Assembly (NCBI RefSeq): GCF_002165135.1
Contig: NZ_NFZQ01000002.1
Coordinates: 124,001 to 188,000, forward strand
DNA length: 64,000 bases
Reading direction: 5' to 3'
Origin: Pseudomonas sp. SID14000
GTDB taxonomy: Bacteria > Pseudomonadota > Gammaproteobacteria > Pseudomonadales > Pseudomonadaceae
Every line of letters begins with the position of its first letter. The stretch's first letter is position 1. Below are positions 9,522-17,918 of this stretch, one piece after another. The position numbers were made by a program, and so were the translations under genes. The notes below the pieces were generated by a model that saw nothing but the letters and a program-made list of their open reading frames with translations, ran no database searches and had not been told where the DNA came from.

Positions 9522-9662
9522 GTCGGCATCCGATCCAGAGGCGTTGGGCTTTGATCGGGGTACAGTAACAGCTTGGTGGGGTTGGAAAAAGAGAGGTTTT
9601 GAAGGAGAGGGTGGCGGTACAGCCCCTTGCCGGTTTTCGCGGGTGGCACGGTACCTGCGGGT

Positions 9663-9765
9663 GCGGCCTTGCGTCGCGAAAGGGGCGCGGAGCGGCCCCA
9701 GGATTTCAGCTTCGCAGCATCGGTTGCTGGGGCTGCTGCGCAGCCCTATCGCGACACAAGGCCGC
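9663..9765. repeat. Inverted repeat of a second repeat family
   Basis: Arms of 17 bases, 9663-9679 and 9749-9765, pair with one mismatch (GCGGCCTTG.GTCGCGA). The interior contains further GC-rich partial palindromes. It differs from the REP type seen elsewhere in the window. It fills the gap between the transporter operon and mltD and may also stop transcription from mltD. Confidence 0.65.
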
Positions 9766-9800
9766 TCCCACAGGGCCGCGTAAAGGCCACGATCACTGCA

Positions 9801-11231
9801 TCAATGCGAAAGGTAGACGGTGAGGGTCTGGCCTGGCTTCAGGGCATGGCCGCTGCGTGGGTTCCAGCGCTTGAGGTGCTTCATTTCCACGTTGAAGCGC
9901 TTGGCCACCAGGTACAGCGAATCGCCTTTGCGTACCTTGTACTGCGTGGAGCGTTGCCCGGAGGCGGCTACCCGATTGCCAGCAGCGCTCGGCGCGCTGC
10001 CACCGCGCAGTGCCAGGACCTGGCCTGCGCGCACGCTGTTGCCGGAGAGGCGGTTCCAACGCTTGATGTCCTTGACCGAAACGCGGTTAGCCCTGGCGAT
10101 GGCACCCAGGTTGTCGCCGCGCTTGACCCGGTAGCTGCGCGCCGCCACAGGTGCCTTGGCTTCGGCCACGGCGCGGGCGAATACGGCCTTGTTCGGCTGC
10201 AGGCTGACCAGTTGCTCGGGCTTGAGGTTGGACAGGCTGTCGCTCAGCAACTGCGCCTTGGCGGTCGGTACCAGCAGCTGCTGCGGGCCGTCCACGGTCA
10301 TGCGTTTCTTGAATGCCGGGTTGAGCTGGATCAGCTCGTCTTCGTCAATGTTGGCGAAGGCTGCTACCCGTGACAGGTCGAGGCGGTCGTTGATGGCCAC
10401 CGCCTCGAAGTAGGGTTCGTTGGCGATCGGGTTCAGGTTCACGCCATAGGCTTCCGGCGTGAGTACTACCTGCGATAGCGCCAGCAGCTTGGGCACGTAG
10501 TCACGGGTTTCCTGCGGTAGCGGCAGGTTCCAGTAGTCGGTGGGCAGGCCGAGCCGTTCGTTGCGCTCGATGGCGCGGCTGACCGTGCCTTCGCCGGCGT
10601 TGTAGGCAGCCAGGGCCAGCAGCCAGTCGCCGTTGAACATGTCGTGCAGGCGGCTGAGGTAGTCCAGCGCGGCGTTGGTCGAGGCGGTCACGTCGCGACG
10701 CCCGTCGTAGAAGTTGGTCTGGCGCAGGTTGAAGTGGCGGCCGGTGGAGGGGATGAACTGCCACATGCCCGCGGCATGGGCACGCGAGTAGGCCATCGGG
10801 TTGTAGGCGCTTTCGATGGCTGGCAGCAGGGCCAGTTCCAGCGGCATGTCGCGTTCTTCGAGGCGTTCGACGATATAGTGCAGGTAGAGGCTGCCACGCT
10901 CGCCGGCGCTTTCGATGTAGCTTGGGTTGCTGGCGAACCACAGGCGCTGCTGCTCGATGCGCGGGTTGACGTCGATGTTGTCCTGCAGGGCAAAGCCCTG
11001 GCGCATGCGTTCCCACACGTCCTGTGGCGCCTGCTCGGCCGGCTTGACCAGCAGCGGTGAAGGCTTGTGCTTGATCCGCGCCTGGTAGTTGTGCGCGCGA
11101 ACGCTATCGGATTCGTCGAGCTGACGGGTGCTCTGGCAGCCCACCAGGGTGGCGGCCAGGGCCAGCGCACTGATTTGGGCCAGGCGCGTCAGGGCGACGG
11201 AATGAGAGGTTCTGCGGCTACGTGAAGACAT
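9801..11231 (-). CDS. mltD: Membrane-bound lytic murein transglycosylase D
   Basis: A 476-residue lipoprotein that cleaves the glycan strands of peptidoglycan to leave 1,6-anhydro ends. The signal ends in the lipobox LVGC (Cys about residue 32). The SLT-type catalytic domain shows the glutamate in LLPAIESAYNP followed by AAGMWQFIPSTGRHF. Two LysM peptidoglycan-binding repeats follow, starting YRVKRGDNLGAIARANRVS and YKVRKGDSLYLVAKRFNVE. Length and domain order match MltD. It lies 100 bases downstream of gloB, a pairing common in Pseudomonas. Confidence 0.95.
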   Translation of the reverse strand: MSSRSRRTSHSVALTRLAQISALALAATLVGCQSTRQLDESDSVRAHNYQARIKHKPSPLLVKPAEQAPQDVWERMRQGFALQDNIDVNPRIEQQRLWFASNPSYIESAGERGSLYLHYIVERLEERDMPLELALLPAIESAYNPMAYSRAHAAGMWQFIPSTGRHFNLRQTNFYDGRRDVTASTNAALDYLSRLHDMFNGDWLLALAAYNAGEGTVSRAIERNERLGLPTDYWNLPLPQETRDYVPKLLALSQVVLTPEAYGVNLNPIANEPYFEAVAINDRLDLSRVAAFANIDEDELIQLNPAFKKRMTVDGPQQLLVPTAKAQLLSDSLSNLKPEQLVSLQPNKAVFARAVAEAKAPVAARSYRVKRGDNLGAIARANRVSVKDIKRWNRLSGNSVRAGQVLALRGGSAPSAAGNRVAASGQRSTQYKVRKGDSLYLVAKRFNVEMKHLKRWNPRSGHALKPGQTLTVYLSH

Positions 11232-11331
11232 CGGCTGACACAGGTTTCCGGGCGAAAAATTTCGGCGATTCTAGAAACCGCTCCGGGCCTGGTCAACCTT
11301 TGACCATCGCTTGCGATATATCTTGAGGTTA

Positions 11332-12111
11332 TCAGAAGGTGTCCTTCCAAGACCTCAAGGCAGCAAAAACAGCGACATGCGTGGGGTTTGAATGCCCCTT
11401 CCATTCGTCTGCTTTTTGTTTAACTAATGTTTCAGCGGTGCGCAGGAAAGGGTTGGTCAGGCGTTCCAGGCCAATCGTTGAGGGCAAGGTGATGCGATTG
11501 TCGGCGCGCAAACGGCTAACGTCTTCGAACCGCTGTTGAACGTGCGGATTGGCAGGCTCCACTGCCTTGGCGAAACGCAGGTTGCTCAGGGTGTATTCGT
11601 GGGCGCAGTACACCTCGGTATGCTCTGGCAGGGCCGCCAGGCGGGCGAGGGCGGGCTGCATCTGTTCGGCAGTACCCTCGAACATGCGCCCGCAGCCGGC
11701 GGCGAACAGGGTATCGCCGCTGAACAGCAGCGGCGTCGCCGGCTGGTCGCTGAAGAAGGCAATATGCCCCAGGGTATGGCCGGGCACGGCCAGCACCTGG
11801 AAGGTCACCCCCAGCACGGTCACCTGGTCACCCTCGTCCAGCGCCAGGTCACGGCAGGGAATGCGCTCGCGGGCCGGGCCGCAGACCCGGGCGTCGGTCA
11901 GTTGCCTGAGCCGTTCCACGCCGCCAACATGGTCGTTGTGGTGGTGGGTGACCAGGATGTCGCTCAGTACCCAGTCGGGGTTGGCTGACAGCCAGCGTTC
12001 CACTGGGCCGGCGTCACCCGGATCGACCACCGCGCAGCGGCGTTTGGCAGTATCCTGTAACAACCAGATGTAGTTGTCGGAGAAAGCGGGGAGAGCATCG
12101 ATCTGTATCAT
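11332..12111 (-). CDS. gloB: Hydroxyacylglutathione hydrolase (glyoxalase II)
   Basis: A 259-residue metallo-beta-lactamase-fold enzyme that hydrolyses S-lactoylglutathione to lactate and glutathione, finishing methylglyoxal detoxification. The dinuclear metal site is [10 protein letters not shown] (about residues 51-60), with further ligands in [23 protein letters not shown] and CAHEYTLSN. Length is normal for the family. It is divergent from the methyltransferase gene, with 86 bases between the starts. Confidence 0.96.
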   Translation of the reverse strand: MIQIDALPAFSDNYIWLLQDTAKRRCAVVDPGDAGPVERWLSANPDWVLSDILVTHHHNDHVGGVERLRQLTDARVCGPARERIPCRDLALDEGDQVTVLGVTFQVLAVPGHTLGHIAFFSDQPATPLLFSGDTLFAAGCGRMFEGTAEQMQPALARLAALPEHTEVYCAHEYTLSNLRFAKAVEPANPHVQQRFEDVSRLRADNRITLPSTIGLERLTNPFLRTAETLVKQKADEWKGHSNPTHVAVFAALRSWKDTF

Positions 12112-12197
12112 GGTGCGGATCCGATTCGCCTAGCGTGGCACATGAGGGCCATCTTAGCCGCGATGGCGCGGTGCGAGAACCTTCGAGGGAGAGCGCA

Positions 12198-12971
12198 ATG
12201 ACCGACCAAGCCTTTGCCCAGGCCGACCCGGACTGGGTCAAGCTGATCAGCCTGGCCCGTGAGTGGTTCAATGGTCCACTCGGCCAACTGATGCTCAAGG
12301 AGGAGGAAAAACTGCTGGAAGAAGAGCTCGGGCGCTTCTTCGGCGGATACCTTGTGCACTACGGGCCATGTGCCGAACCGCCGCCCAGCGCGCCCCAGGT
12401 GCAGCGCAACGTGCGCCTCGGCGCGCCGCTGCCGGGGGTGGAGATTGTCTGCGAAGAGCAGGCGTGGCCGCTGAGCGAGCACGCCGCCGACGTGGTGGTG
12501 CTGCAGCATGGCCTGGATTTCAGCCTGTCGCCCCATGGCTTGCTGCGTGAGGCGGCCAGTGCGGTGCGCCCCGGCGGGCACCTGCTGATCGTCGGGATCA
12601 ACCCCTGGAGCAGTTGGGGTATGCGCCATTTCTTCAGCCATGATGCCTTGCGCAAGGCTCGCTGCATCTCGCCGTCGCGGGTGGGCGACTGGCTCAACCT
12701 GCTGGGCTTCGCGCTGGAGAAACGCCGCTTCGGGTGCTATCGTCCGCCGCTTGCCTCACCGGCCTGGCAGCAGCGCCTGGCAGGCTGGGAACGGGTGGCC
12801 GGCGGCTGGCAGAGCTCTGGTGGCGGGGTATACCTGCTGGTAGCGCGCAAGATGGTGGTGGGCCTGCGGCCGTTGCGCCAGGAGCGTCGCGAACCGATGG
12901 GCAAGCTGCTGCCGCTGCCACTGGCCAAGGTCAACCGCACGGCGGCCAACCCGGATACTGAAAAGCACTGA
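12198..12971 (+). CDS. SAM-dependent methyltransferase (Methyltransf_11 type)
   Basis: A 257-residue protein from ATG 12198, preceded by GAGGGAGAG at a proper distance; an upstream in-frame ATG at 12135 has no such site. The class I SAM fold is suggested by [19 protein letters not shown] and [17 protein letters not shown]. The usual glycine-rich motif I near the N-terminus is weak. The substrate is unknown. The gene lies 13 bases upstream of rnhA, divergent from gloB, an arrangement conserved in gamma-proteobacteria. Confidence 0.85.
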   Translation: MTDQAFAQADPDWVKLISLAREWFNGPLGQLMLKEEEKLLEEELGRFFGGYLVHYGPCAEPPPSAPQVQRNVRLGAPLPGVEIVCEEQAWPLSEHAADVVVLQHGLDFSLSPHGLLREAASAVRPGGHLLIVGINPWSSWGMRHFFSHDALRKARCISPSRVGDWLNLLGFALEKRRFGCYRPPLASPAWQQRLAGWERVAGGWQSSGGGVYLLVARKMVVGLRPLRQERREPMGKLLPLPLAKVNRTAANPDTEKH

Positions 12972-12984
12972 ACATGAGTGGTAC

Positions 12985-13431
12985 ATGAGCGAAAGCGTCG
13001 AGATGTTTACCGATGGTGCCTGCAAGGGCAACCCTGGCCCTGGCGGTTGGGGCGTCCTTATGATCTACAAGGGCGTCGAGAAGGAACTGTGGGGCGGCGA
13101 ACGCGAAACCACCAACAACCGCATGGAGCTGATGGCCGCGATCCAGGGCCTGATGGCGCTGAAGCGCGAGTGCGAAGTCGTGCTGACCACCGACTCGCAG
13201 TACGTGATGAAGGGCATCAACGAGTGGATGACCAACTGGAAGAAGCGCGGCTGGAAAACCGCGGCCAAGGAGCCGGTGAAGAACGCCGACCTGTGGCAGC
13301 AGCTGGACGAGCAGGTCAACCGCCACAAGGTGACCTGGAAGTGGGTGCGCGGCCACATCGGCCACCCCGGCAACGAACGCGCCGACCAGCTGGCCAACCG
13401 TGGGGTCGATGAGGTGCGCGCCCAGCGTTGA
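12985..13431 (+). CDS. rnhA: Ribonuclease HI
   Basis: Cuts the RNA strand of RNA-DNA hybrids. The 148-residue protein carries the full DEDD metal site: Asp in [15 protein letters not shown], Glu in [10 protein letters not shown], Asp in VLTTDSQYV, and Asp in [11 protein letters not shown]. The handle region [15 protein letters not shown] is present, as in the E. coli enzyme. It is followed 51 bases later by dnaQ, the classic rnhA-dnaQ pair. Confidence 0.97.
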   Translation: MSESVEMFTDGACKGNPGPGGWGVLMIYKGVEKELWGGERETTNNRMELMAAIQGLMALKRECEVVLTTDSQYVMKGINEWMTNWKKRGWKTAAKEPVKNADLWQQLDEQVNRHKVTWKWVRGHIGHPGNERADQLANRGVDEVRAQR

Positions 13432-13482
13432 GCTGGGGTACAATTGCGATCTTTGTAACTGATGCAAGTTGGAGCGCCCCGC

Positions 13483-14241
13483 GTGGAGCAGCAGCAAGAT
13501 AAACGGTTCGTCATTCTCGATACCGAAACCACGGGCATGCCGGTCAGCGAAGGCCACCGGATCATCGAGATTGGTTGTGTCGAGGTGATTGGCCGACGCC
13601 TGACCGGGCGGCACTTCCACGTCTACCTGCAGCCGGACCGCGAGAGTGACGAGGGCGCCATCAACGTCCACGGCATCACCGATGCTTTCCTGGTCGGCAA
13701 GCCACGCTTTGGCGATGTCGCCGAGGAGTTCTTCGACTTCATCCAGGGTTCCACGCTGGTCATCCACAACGCGGCGTTCGACGTTGGCTTCATCAACAAC
13801 GAATTCGCCTTGCTGGGCCAGCACGACCGCGCGGACGTTTCGCAGTACTGCACCGTGCTCGACACCCTGCTGCTGGCGCGCTCGCGCCACCCGGGGCAGC
13901 GCAACAGCCTGGATGCGCTGTGCAAACGCTACGATATCGACAACTCGGGGCGCGAGCTGCACGGCGCATTGCTCGACTCGGAACTGCTGGCGGACGTTTA
14001 CCTGGCGATGACTGGTGGCCAGACCAGTCTGTCGCTGGCCGGGCATGGTGCAGAAGCCGAGGATGAAGGAACGGGTGCTGGCGGCAGCGAGATTCGCCGT
14101 ATTACCGGGCGGGTGCCTGGGCGCGTGATCATGGCTAGTGCCGAGGAGCTGGAGGCGCATGCCGAGCGCCTGGCGGCCATTGCCAAGTCGGCGGGTGGGC
14201 CATCCATGTGGCAGACTCTGACCGAGGCACCTGCGGGCTGA
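13483..14241 (+). CDS. dnaQ: DNA polymerase III epsilon subunit (3'-5' proofreading exonuclease)
   Basis: Proofreading subunit of the replicative polymerase. The exonuclease motifs are FVILDTETTGM (ExoI), NVHGITDAFL (ExoII region) and the late ALLDSELLADVYLAMTGGQ (ExoIII with its Asp). The start is probably GTG 13483 (MEQQQDKRF), eight bases after GGAG 13471-13474; ATG 13462 would place that site inside the gene. From GTG the product is 252 residues. The variable tail contains the alpha-subunit-binding part. Confidence 0.95.
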   Translation: MEQQQDKRFVILDTETTGMPVSEGHRIIEIGCVEVIGRRLTGRHFHVYLQPDRESDEGAINVHGITDAFLVGKPRFGDVAEEFFDFIQGSTLVIHNAAFDVGFINNEFALLGQHDRADVSQYCTVLDTLLLARSRHPGQRNSLDALCKRYDIDNSGRELHGALLDSELLADVYLAMTGGQTSLSLAGHGAEAEDEGTGAGGSEIRRITGRVPGRVIMASAEELEAHAERLAAIAKSAGGPSMWQTLTEAPAG

Positions 14242-14276
14242 TTTTTTTGCTTGCCTTGGGGTGTTTGATGTCTGTG

Positions 14277-14527
14277 AGATCGAGCGCCGCACGCGCGGCG
14301 CTTCGCGGGGCAAGCCCGCTCCCACATCTGTTTCGGGCCAGTCACTCCTGTGAAGCAACCTCCGTCCGCCTTGAGTGTTCCATTCGATTTTGAAGGGTAC
14401 GCCACTGCATCCCATCAATCTCCAGCCATGCACCAAGGCTGCAACCCACTGGTGCAGGAATAATTGGCCCGAAACAGATGTGGGAGCGGGCTTGTCCCGC
14501 GAAGCGCCGCGCGGGCGGCGCTCGATT
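14277..14527. repeat. REP-bounded element E2
   Basis: Left arm about 14277-14340 and right arm about 14465-14527 are inverted; pairing continues past the REP itself through CCCACATCTGTTTCGGGCCA and its complement. The core of about 125 bases includes CATGCACCAAGGCT, as in E1. It fills the dnaQ to decarboxylase gap. Its right arm could be misread as a 5' extension of the decarboxylase frame. Confidence 0.75.
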
Positions 14528-14606
14528 TACGCGCCACCTCAACACTCAAGACAGGCACGTCAACTACCCTGAAATGGACGCCATGTCCTTCGGAGGTAGC
14601 CGCCTG

Positions 14607-16856
14607 ATGTACAAGGACCTCAAGTTCCCTATCCTTATCGTCCACCGCGCCATCAAGGTCGACAGCGTCGCCGGCGAGCGCGTGCGGGGTATCGCCGAGG
14701 AGCTGCGGCAGGACGGCTTTGCCATCCTCGCCGCCGCCGACCACGCCGAGGCCTGCCTGGTCGCGGCCACTCACCACGGCCTGGCCTGCATGCTGATCGC
14801 CGCCGAAGGCGCAGGTGAGAATACCCACCTGCTGCAGAGCATGGCCGAGCTGATCCGCCTGGCCCGCCTGCGCGCCCCCAACCTGCCGATTTTCGCCTTG
14901 GGCGAACAGGTGACCCTGGAAAACGCCCCCGCCGAGGCCATGAGCGAGCTCAACCAGCTGCGTGGCATCCTCTACCTGTTCGAAGATACCGTGCCGTTTC
15001 TCGCCCGCCAGGTGGCGCGTGCCGCACACACCTACCTCGATGGCCTGCTGCCACCGTTCTTCAAGGCCCTGGTGCAGCACACCGCGCAGTCCAACTATTC
15101 CTGGCACACCCCAGGCCACGGCGGCGGCGTGGCCTACCGCAAAAGCCCGGTGGGCCAGGCCTTTCACCAGTTCTTCGGGGAAAACACCTTGCGCTCGGAC
15201 CTGTCCGTATCCGTGCCAGAGCTGGGCTCGCTGCTCGATCACACCGGCCCCTTGGCCGAAGCCGAGGCCAGGGCCGCGCGCAACTTCGGCGCCGACCACA
15301 CCTTCTTCGTCATCAATGGCACCTCCACGGCCAACAAGATCGTCTGGCACGCCATGGTCGGCCGCGACGATCTGGTACTGGTGGATCGCAACTGCCACAA
15401 ATCGGTGGTGCACGCGATCATCATGACCGGCGCCATTCCGCTGTACCTGTGCCCGGAGCGCAACGAGCTGGGCATCATCGGCCCGATCCCGCTCAGCGAG
15501 TTCAGCCCCGAGGCGATTCAGGCGAAGATCCAGGCCAACCCCCTTGCCCGTGATCGCGGGCAGCGCATCAAGCTGGCGGTGGTGACCAACTCTACCTACG
15601 ACGGCCTGTGCTACCACGCCGGGTTGATCAAGCAGACCCTGGGTGCCAGTGTCGAGGTGCTGCATTTCGACGAAGCCTGGTTCGCCTACGCGGCGTTCCA
15701 TGACTTCTTCTCCGGGCGTTACGCCATGGGCACGGCCTGTGCCGCGGACAGCCCGCTGGTGTTCAGCACCCATTCCACCCACAAGCTACTAGCCGCGTTC
15801 AGCCAGGCCTCGATGATTCATGTGCAGGACGGGGCCAGGCGCCAGTTGGACCGTGATCGCTTCAACGAAGCGTTCATGATGCACATCTCGACCTCACCGC
15901 AGTACAGCATCCTTGCCTCGCTGGACGTGGCCTCGACCATGATGGAAGGCCCGGCCGGGCGTTCGCTGCTGCAAGAAATGTTCGACGAGGCGCTGAGCTT
16001 TCGTCGTGCCCTGGCTAACCTGCGCGAGCACATCGCCGCCGACGACTGGTGGTTCAGCATCTGGCAGCCGCCGAGCGCCGAAGGCATCCATCGCCTGGCC
16101 GCGCAGGACTGGCTGCTGCAGCCGGGGGCGGAGTGGCATGGCTTTGGCGAGGTGGCAGACGACTATGTACTGCTCGACCCGCTGAAGGTGACCCTGGTGA
16201 TGCCGGGCCTGAGCGCGGGCGGTGCGCTGGGCGAACATGGCATCCCGGCGGCGGTGGTCAGCAAGTTCCTCTGGGAGCGCGGGTTGGTGGTGGAAAAAAC
16301 CGGCCTGTACAGCTTCCTGGTGCTGTTCTCAATGGGTATCACCAAGGGCAAGTGGAGTACCTTGCTGACCGAGTTACTGGAGTTCAAGCGCCACTATGAC
16401 GGCAATACTGCCCTGAGCAACTGCCTGCCGAGTGTGGTGGTTGCCGATGCCTCACGCTACCAGGGTATGGGCCTGCGCGACCTGTGCGATCAGTTGCATG
16501 GTTGCTACCGCACCAATGCCACGGCCAAGCAGTTGAAGCGGCTGTTCACACGCTTGCCGGAGGTGGCCGTGAGCCCGGCCCAGGCCTATGACCAGATGGT
16601 GCGCGGGGAGGTGGAGGCGGTGCCGATCGAGGCGCTGCCGGGGCGGGTGGCGGCGGTGATGCTGGTGCCTTACCCGCCTGGTATTCCGTTGATCATGCCG
16701 GGGGAGCGGTTCACCGAGGCGACCCGCTCGATAATCGATTACCTGACATTCGCCCGGGCGTTCAACCAGGGCTTCCCAGGTTTCGTCGCCGACGTGCATG
16801 GCCTGCAGAACGAAAGTGGTCGCTACACGGTGGATTGCATCAAGGAATGCGAATGA
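14607..16856 (+). CDS. ldcC: Lysine/ornithine/arginine decarboxylase (LdcC type)
   Basis: PLP-dependent fold I decarboxylase of 749 residues with the wing domain at the N-terminus, the catalytic domain in the middle and a C-terminal domain. The PLP lysine lies in FSTHSTHKLLAAFSQAS; HTPGHGGG and FDEAWFAYA are further cofactor motifs. Expected reaction: lysine to cadaverine plus CO2, though ornithine or arginine cannot be excluded. ATG 14607 has GGAGG at 14592-14596; the longer frame to 14478 merely reads through a REP arm and should be discarded. Confidence 0.9.
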   Translation: MYKDLKFPILIVHRAIKVDSVAGERVRGIAEELRQDGFAILAAADHAEACLVAATHHGLACMLIAAEGAGENTHLLQSMAELIRLARLRAPNLPIFALGEQVTLENAPAEAMSELNQLRGILYLFEDTVPFLARQVARAAHTYLDGLLPPFFKALVQHTAQSNYSWHTPGHGGGVAYRKSPVGQAFHQFFGENTLRSDLSVSVPELGSLLDHTGPLAEAEARAARNFGADHTFFVINGTSTANKIVWHAMVGRDDLVLVDRNCHKSVVHAIIMTGAIPLYLCPERNELGIIGPIPLSEFSPEAIQAKIQANPLARDRGQRIKLAVVTNSTYDGLCYHAGLIKQTLGASVEVLHFDEAWFAYAAFHDFFSGRYAMGTACAADSPLVFSTHSTHKLLAAFSQASMIHVQDGARRQLDRDRFNEAFMMHISTSPQYSILASLDVASTMMEGPAGRSLLQEMFDEALSFRRALANLREHIAADDWWFSIWQPPSAEGIHRLAAQDWLLQPGAEWHGFGEVADDYVLLDPLKVTLVMPGLSAGGALGEHGIPAAVVSKFLWERGLVVEKTGLYSFLVLFSMGITKGKWSTLLTELLEFKRHYDGNTALSNCLPSVVVADASRYQGMGLRDLCDQLHGCYRTNATAKQLKRLFTRLPEVAVSPAQAYDQMVRGEVEAVPIEALPGRVAAVMLVPYPPGIPLIMPGERFTEATRSIIDYLTFARAFNQGFPGFVADVHGLQNESGRYTVDCIKECE

Positions 16857-17058
16857 TCTCGACGCCACTGCGCGCCAGTTCGAAGCGGTTTTCACCCAGG
16901 TGGTTGACCTTGTCGCCGATGGCCAGGCGGTAGGTGGTGATGGGGGCGCCCAGCGTGCTGCCGTCGGTTTGCAGGGTCGACTCCTGGAACTCGTGCACGG
17001 GGTAGATGCGGCCTTCGGCGTCACGGGCGTGGAACTGGCCGATCATTACTGCTGCCAT
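16840..17058 (-). CDS. Conserved small protein of unknown function
   Basis: A 72-residue protein starting MAAVMIGQFHARDAEGRIYP and ending RSGVEIIRIP, with no signal or membrane segment. I do not recognise the family. The ATG at 17058 follows a GAGG-containing stretch; the longer frame back to 17151 lacks one. Its end overlaps the end of the decarboxylase gene by 17 bases on the other strand. A predicted small beta-rich cytoplasmic protein is the most that can be said. Confidence 0.6.
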   Translation of the reverse strand: MAAVMIGQFHARDAEGRIYPVHEFQESTLQTDGSTLGAPITTYRLAIGDKVNHLGENRFELARSGVEIIRIP

Positions 17059-17215
17059 TTGGGTGGAAACCTCTGAATTACGTGGGAAATGTCTGCAGGC
17101 ATAGACCGTGGAACAGCGTCGGAAGTTTTCGCCCCGTGGAAAAAAAACCAAAGTGCCGAGGAACGGTCATCTATAACTACAACGTCCCTTTCCCCAGCAA
17201 AGGTTGGAAATTGCC

Positions 17216-17776
17216 ATGAGTCAGGTGTATTCGGTAGCGGTGGTCGTCGGCAGCTTGCGCAAGGACTCCTACAACCGCAAGGTCGCCCGCGCACTCTCGG
17301 AGCTGGCCCCGTCCAGCCTTGCCCTGAAGATCGTCGAGATTGGTGATTTGCCGTTGTACAACGAGGATGTCGAGGCCGAAGCGCCGCCGGAAGCGTGGAA
17401 GCGTTTTCGCGACGAGATCCGCCGCAGTGATGCGGTGCTGTTCGTCACCCCGGAGTACAACCGCTCGGTACCTGGCGGCCTGAAGAATGCCATCGATGTG
17501 GGCTCGCGGCCCTACGGGCAAAGCGCCTGGAGTGGCAAGCCGGCGGCGGTGGTCAGTGTGTCACCGGGGGCCATTGGTGGCTTTGGCGCCAACCATGCCG
17601 TGCGCCAGTCGCTGGTGTTTCTGGATATGCCGTGCATGCAGATGCCCGAGGCCTATCTTGGCGGTGCGGCTAGCCTGTTCGAGGATTCGGGCAAGCTCAG
17701 TGACAAGACCCGGCCGTTCTTGCAGGCATTCATTGACAAGTTCGCTTCCTGGGTGAAGTTGAACAGGGCGGTGTGA
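17216..17776 (+). CDS. chrR: NADPH-dependent FMN reductase, ChrR-like
   Basis: A 186-residue flavodoxin-fold quinone/chromate reductase. The FMN phosphate loop is VVGSLRKDSYNRKVA at the N-terminus; the flavin-contacting loop is TPEYNRSVPGGLKNAIDVGS. The sequence strongly resembles the P. putida ChrR family, which reduces quinones by two electrons and limits oxidative stress. ATG 17216 is chosen because MSQVYSV is the family start; an ATG four codons earlier is possible. Confidence 0.88.
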   Translation: MSQVYSVAVVVGSLRKDSYNRKVARALSELAPSSLALKIVEIGDLPLYNEDVEAEAPPEAWKRFRDEIRRSDAVLFVTPEYNRSVPGGLKNAIDVGSRPYGQSAWSGKPAAVVSVSPGAIGGFGANHAVRQSLVFLDMPCMQMPEAYLGGAASLFEDSGKLSDKTRPFLQAFIDKFASWVKLNRAV

Positions 17777-17804
17777 TCCGCGATCGTTGAATGGACGGTC
17801 TCTT

Positions 17805-17898
17805 TGTAGGAGCAGCCTTGTGCTGCGAAGAGGCCGGTACAAATCACGCATCAACAGGATCTGTACCGGCCTCTTCGCAGCACAAGGCTGCTCCTACA
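17805..17898. repeat. Perfect 37-bp inverted REP pair, probably also a terminator
   Basis: Arm 17805-17841 and arm 17862-17898 are exact reverse complements, 37 bases each, with a 20-base loop. The unit is the TGTAGGAGCAGCCTTGTGCT REP variant. It lies between the ends of two convergent genes and could end transcription from both sides. Confidence 0.9.
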
Positions 17899-17918
17899 GA
17901 AGCGGGGCGCGGCATGTT

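Noticed and set aside
14478-14606. 5' extension of the lysine decarboxylase frame (MWERACPAKRR...)
   Set aside because: It is a translated REP arm; the ATG at 14607 has a proper GGAGG site and the family start.
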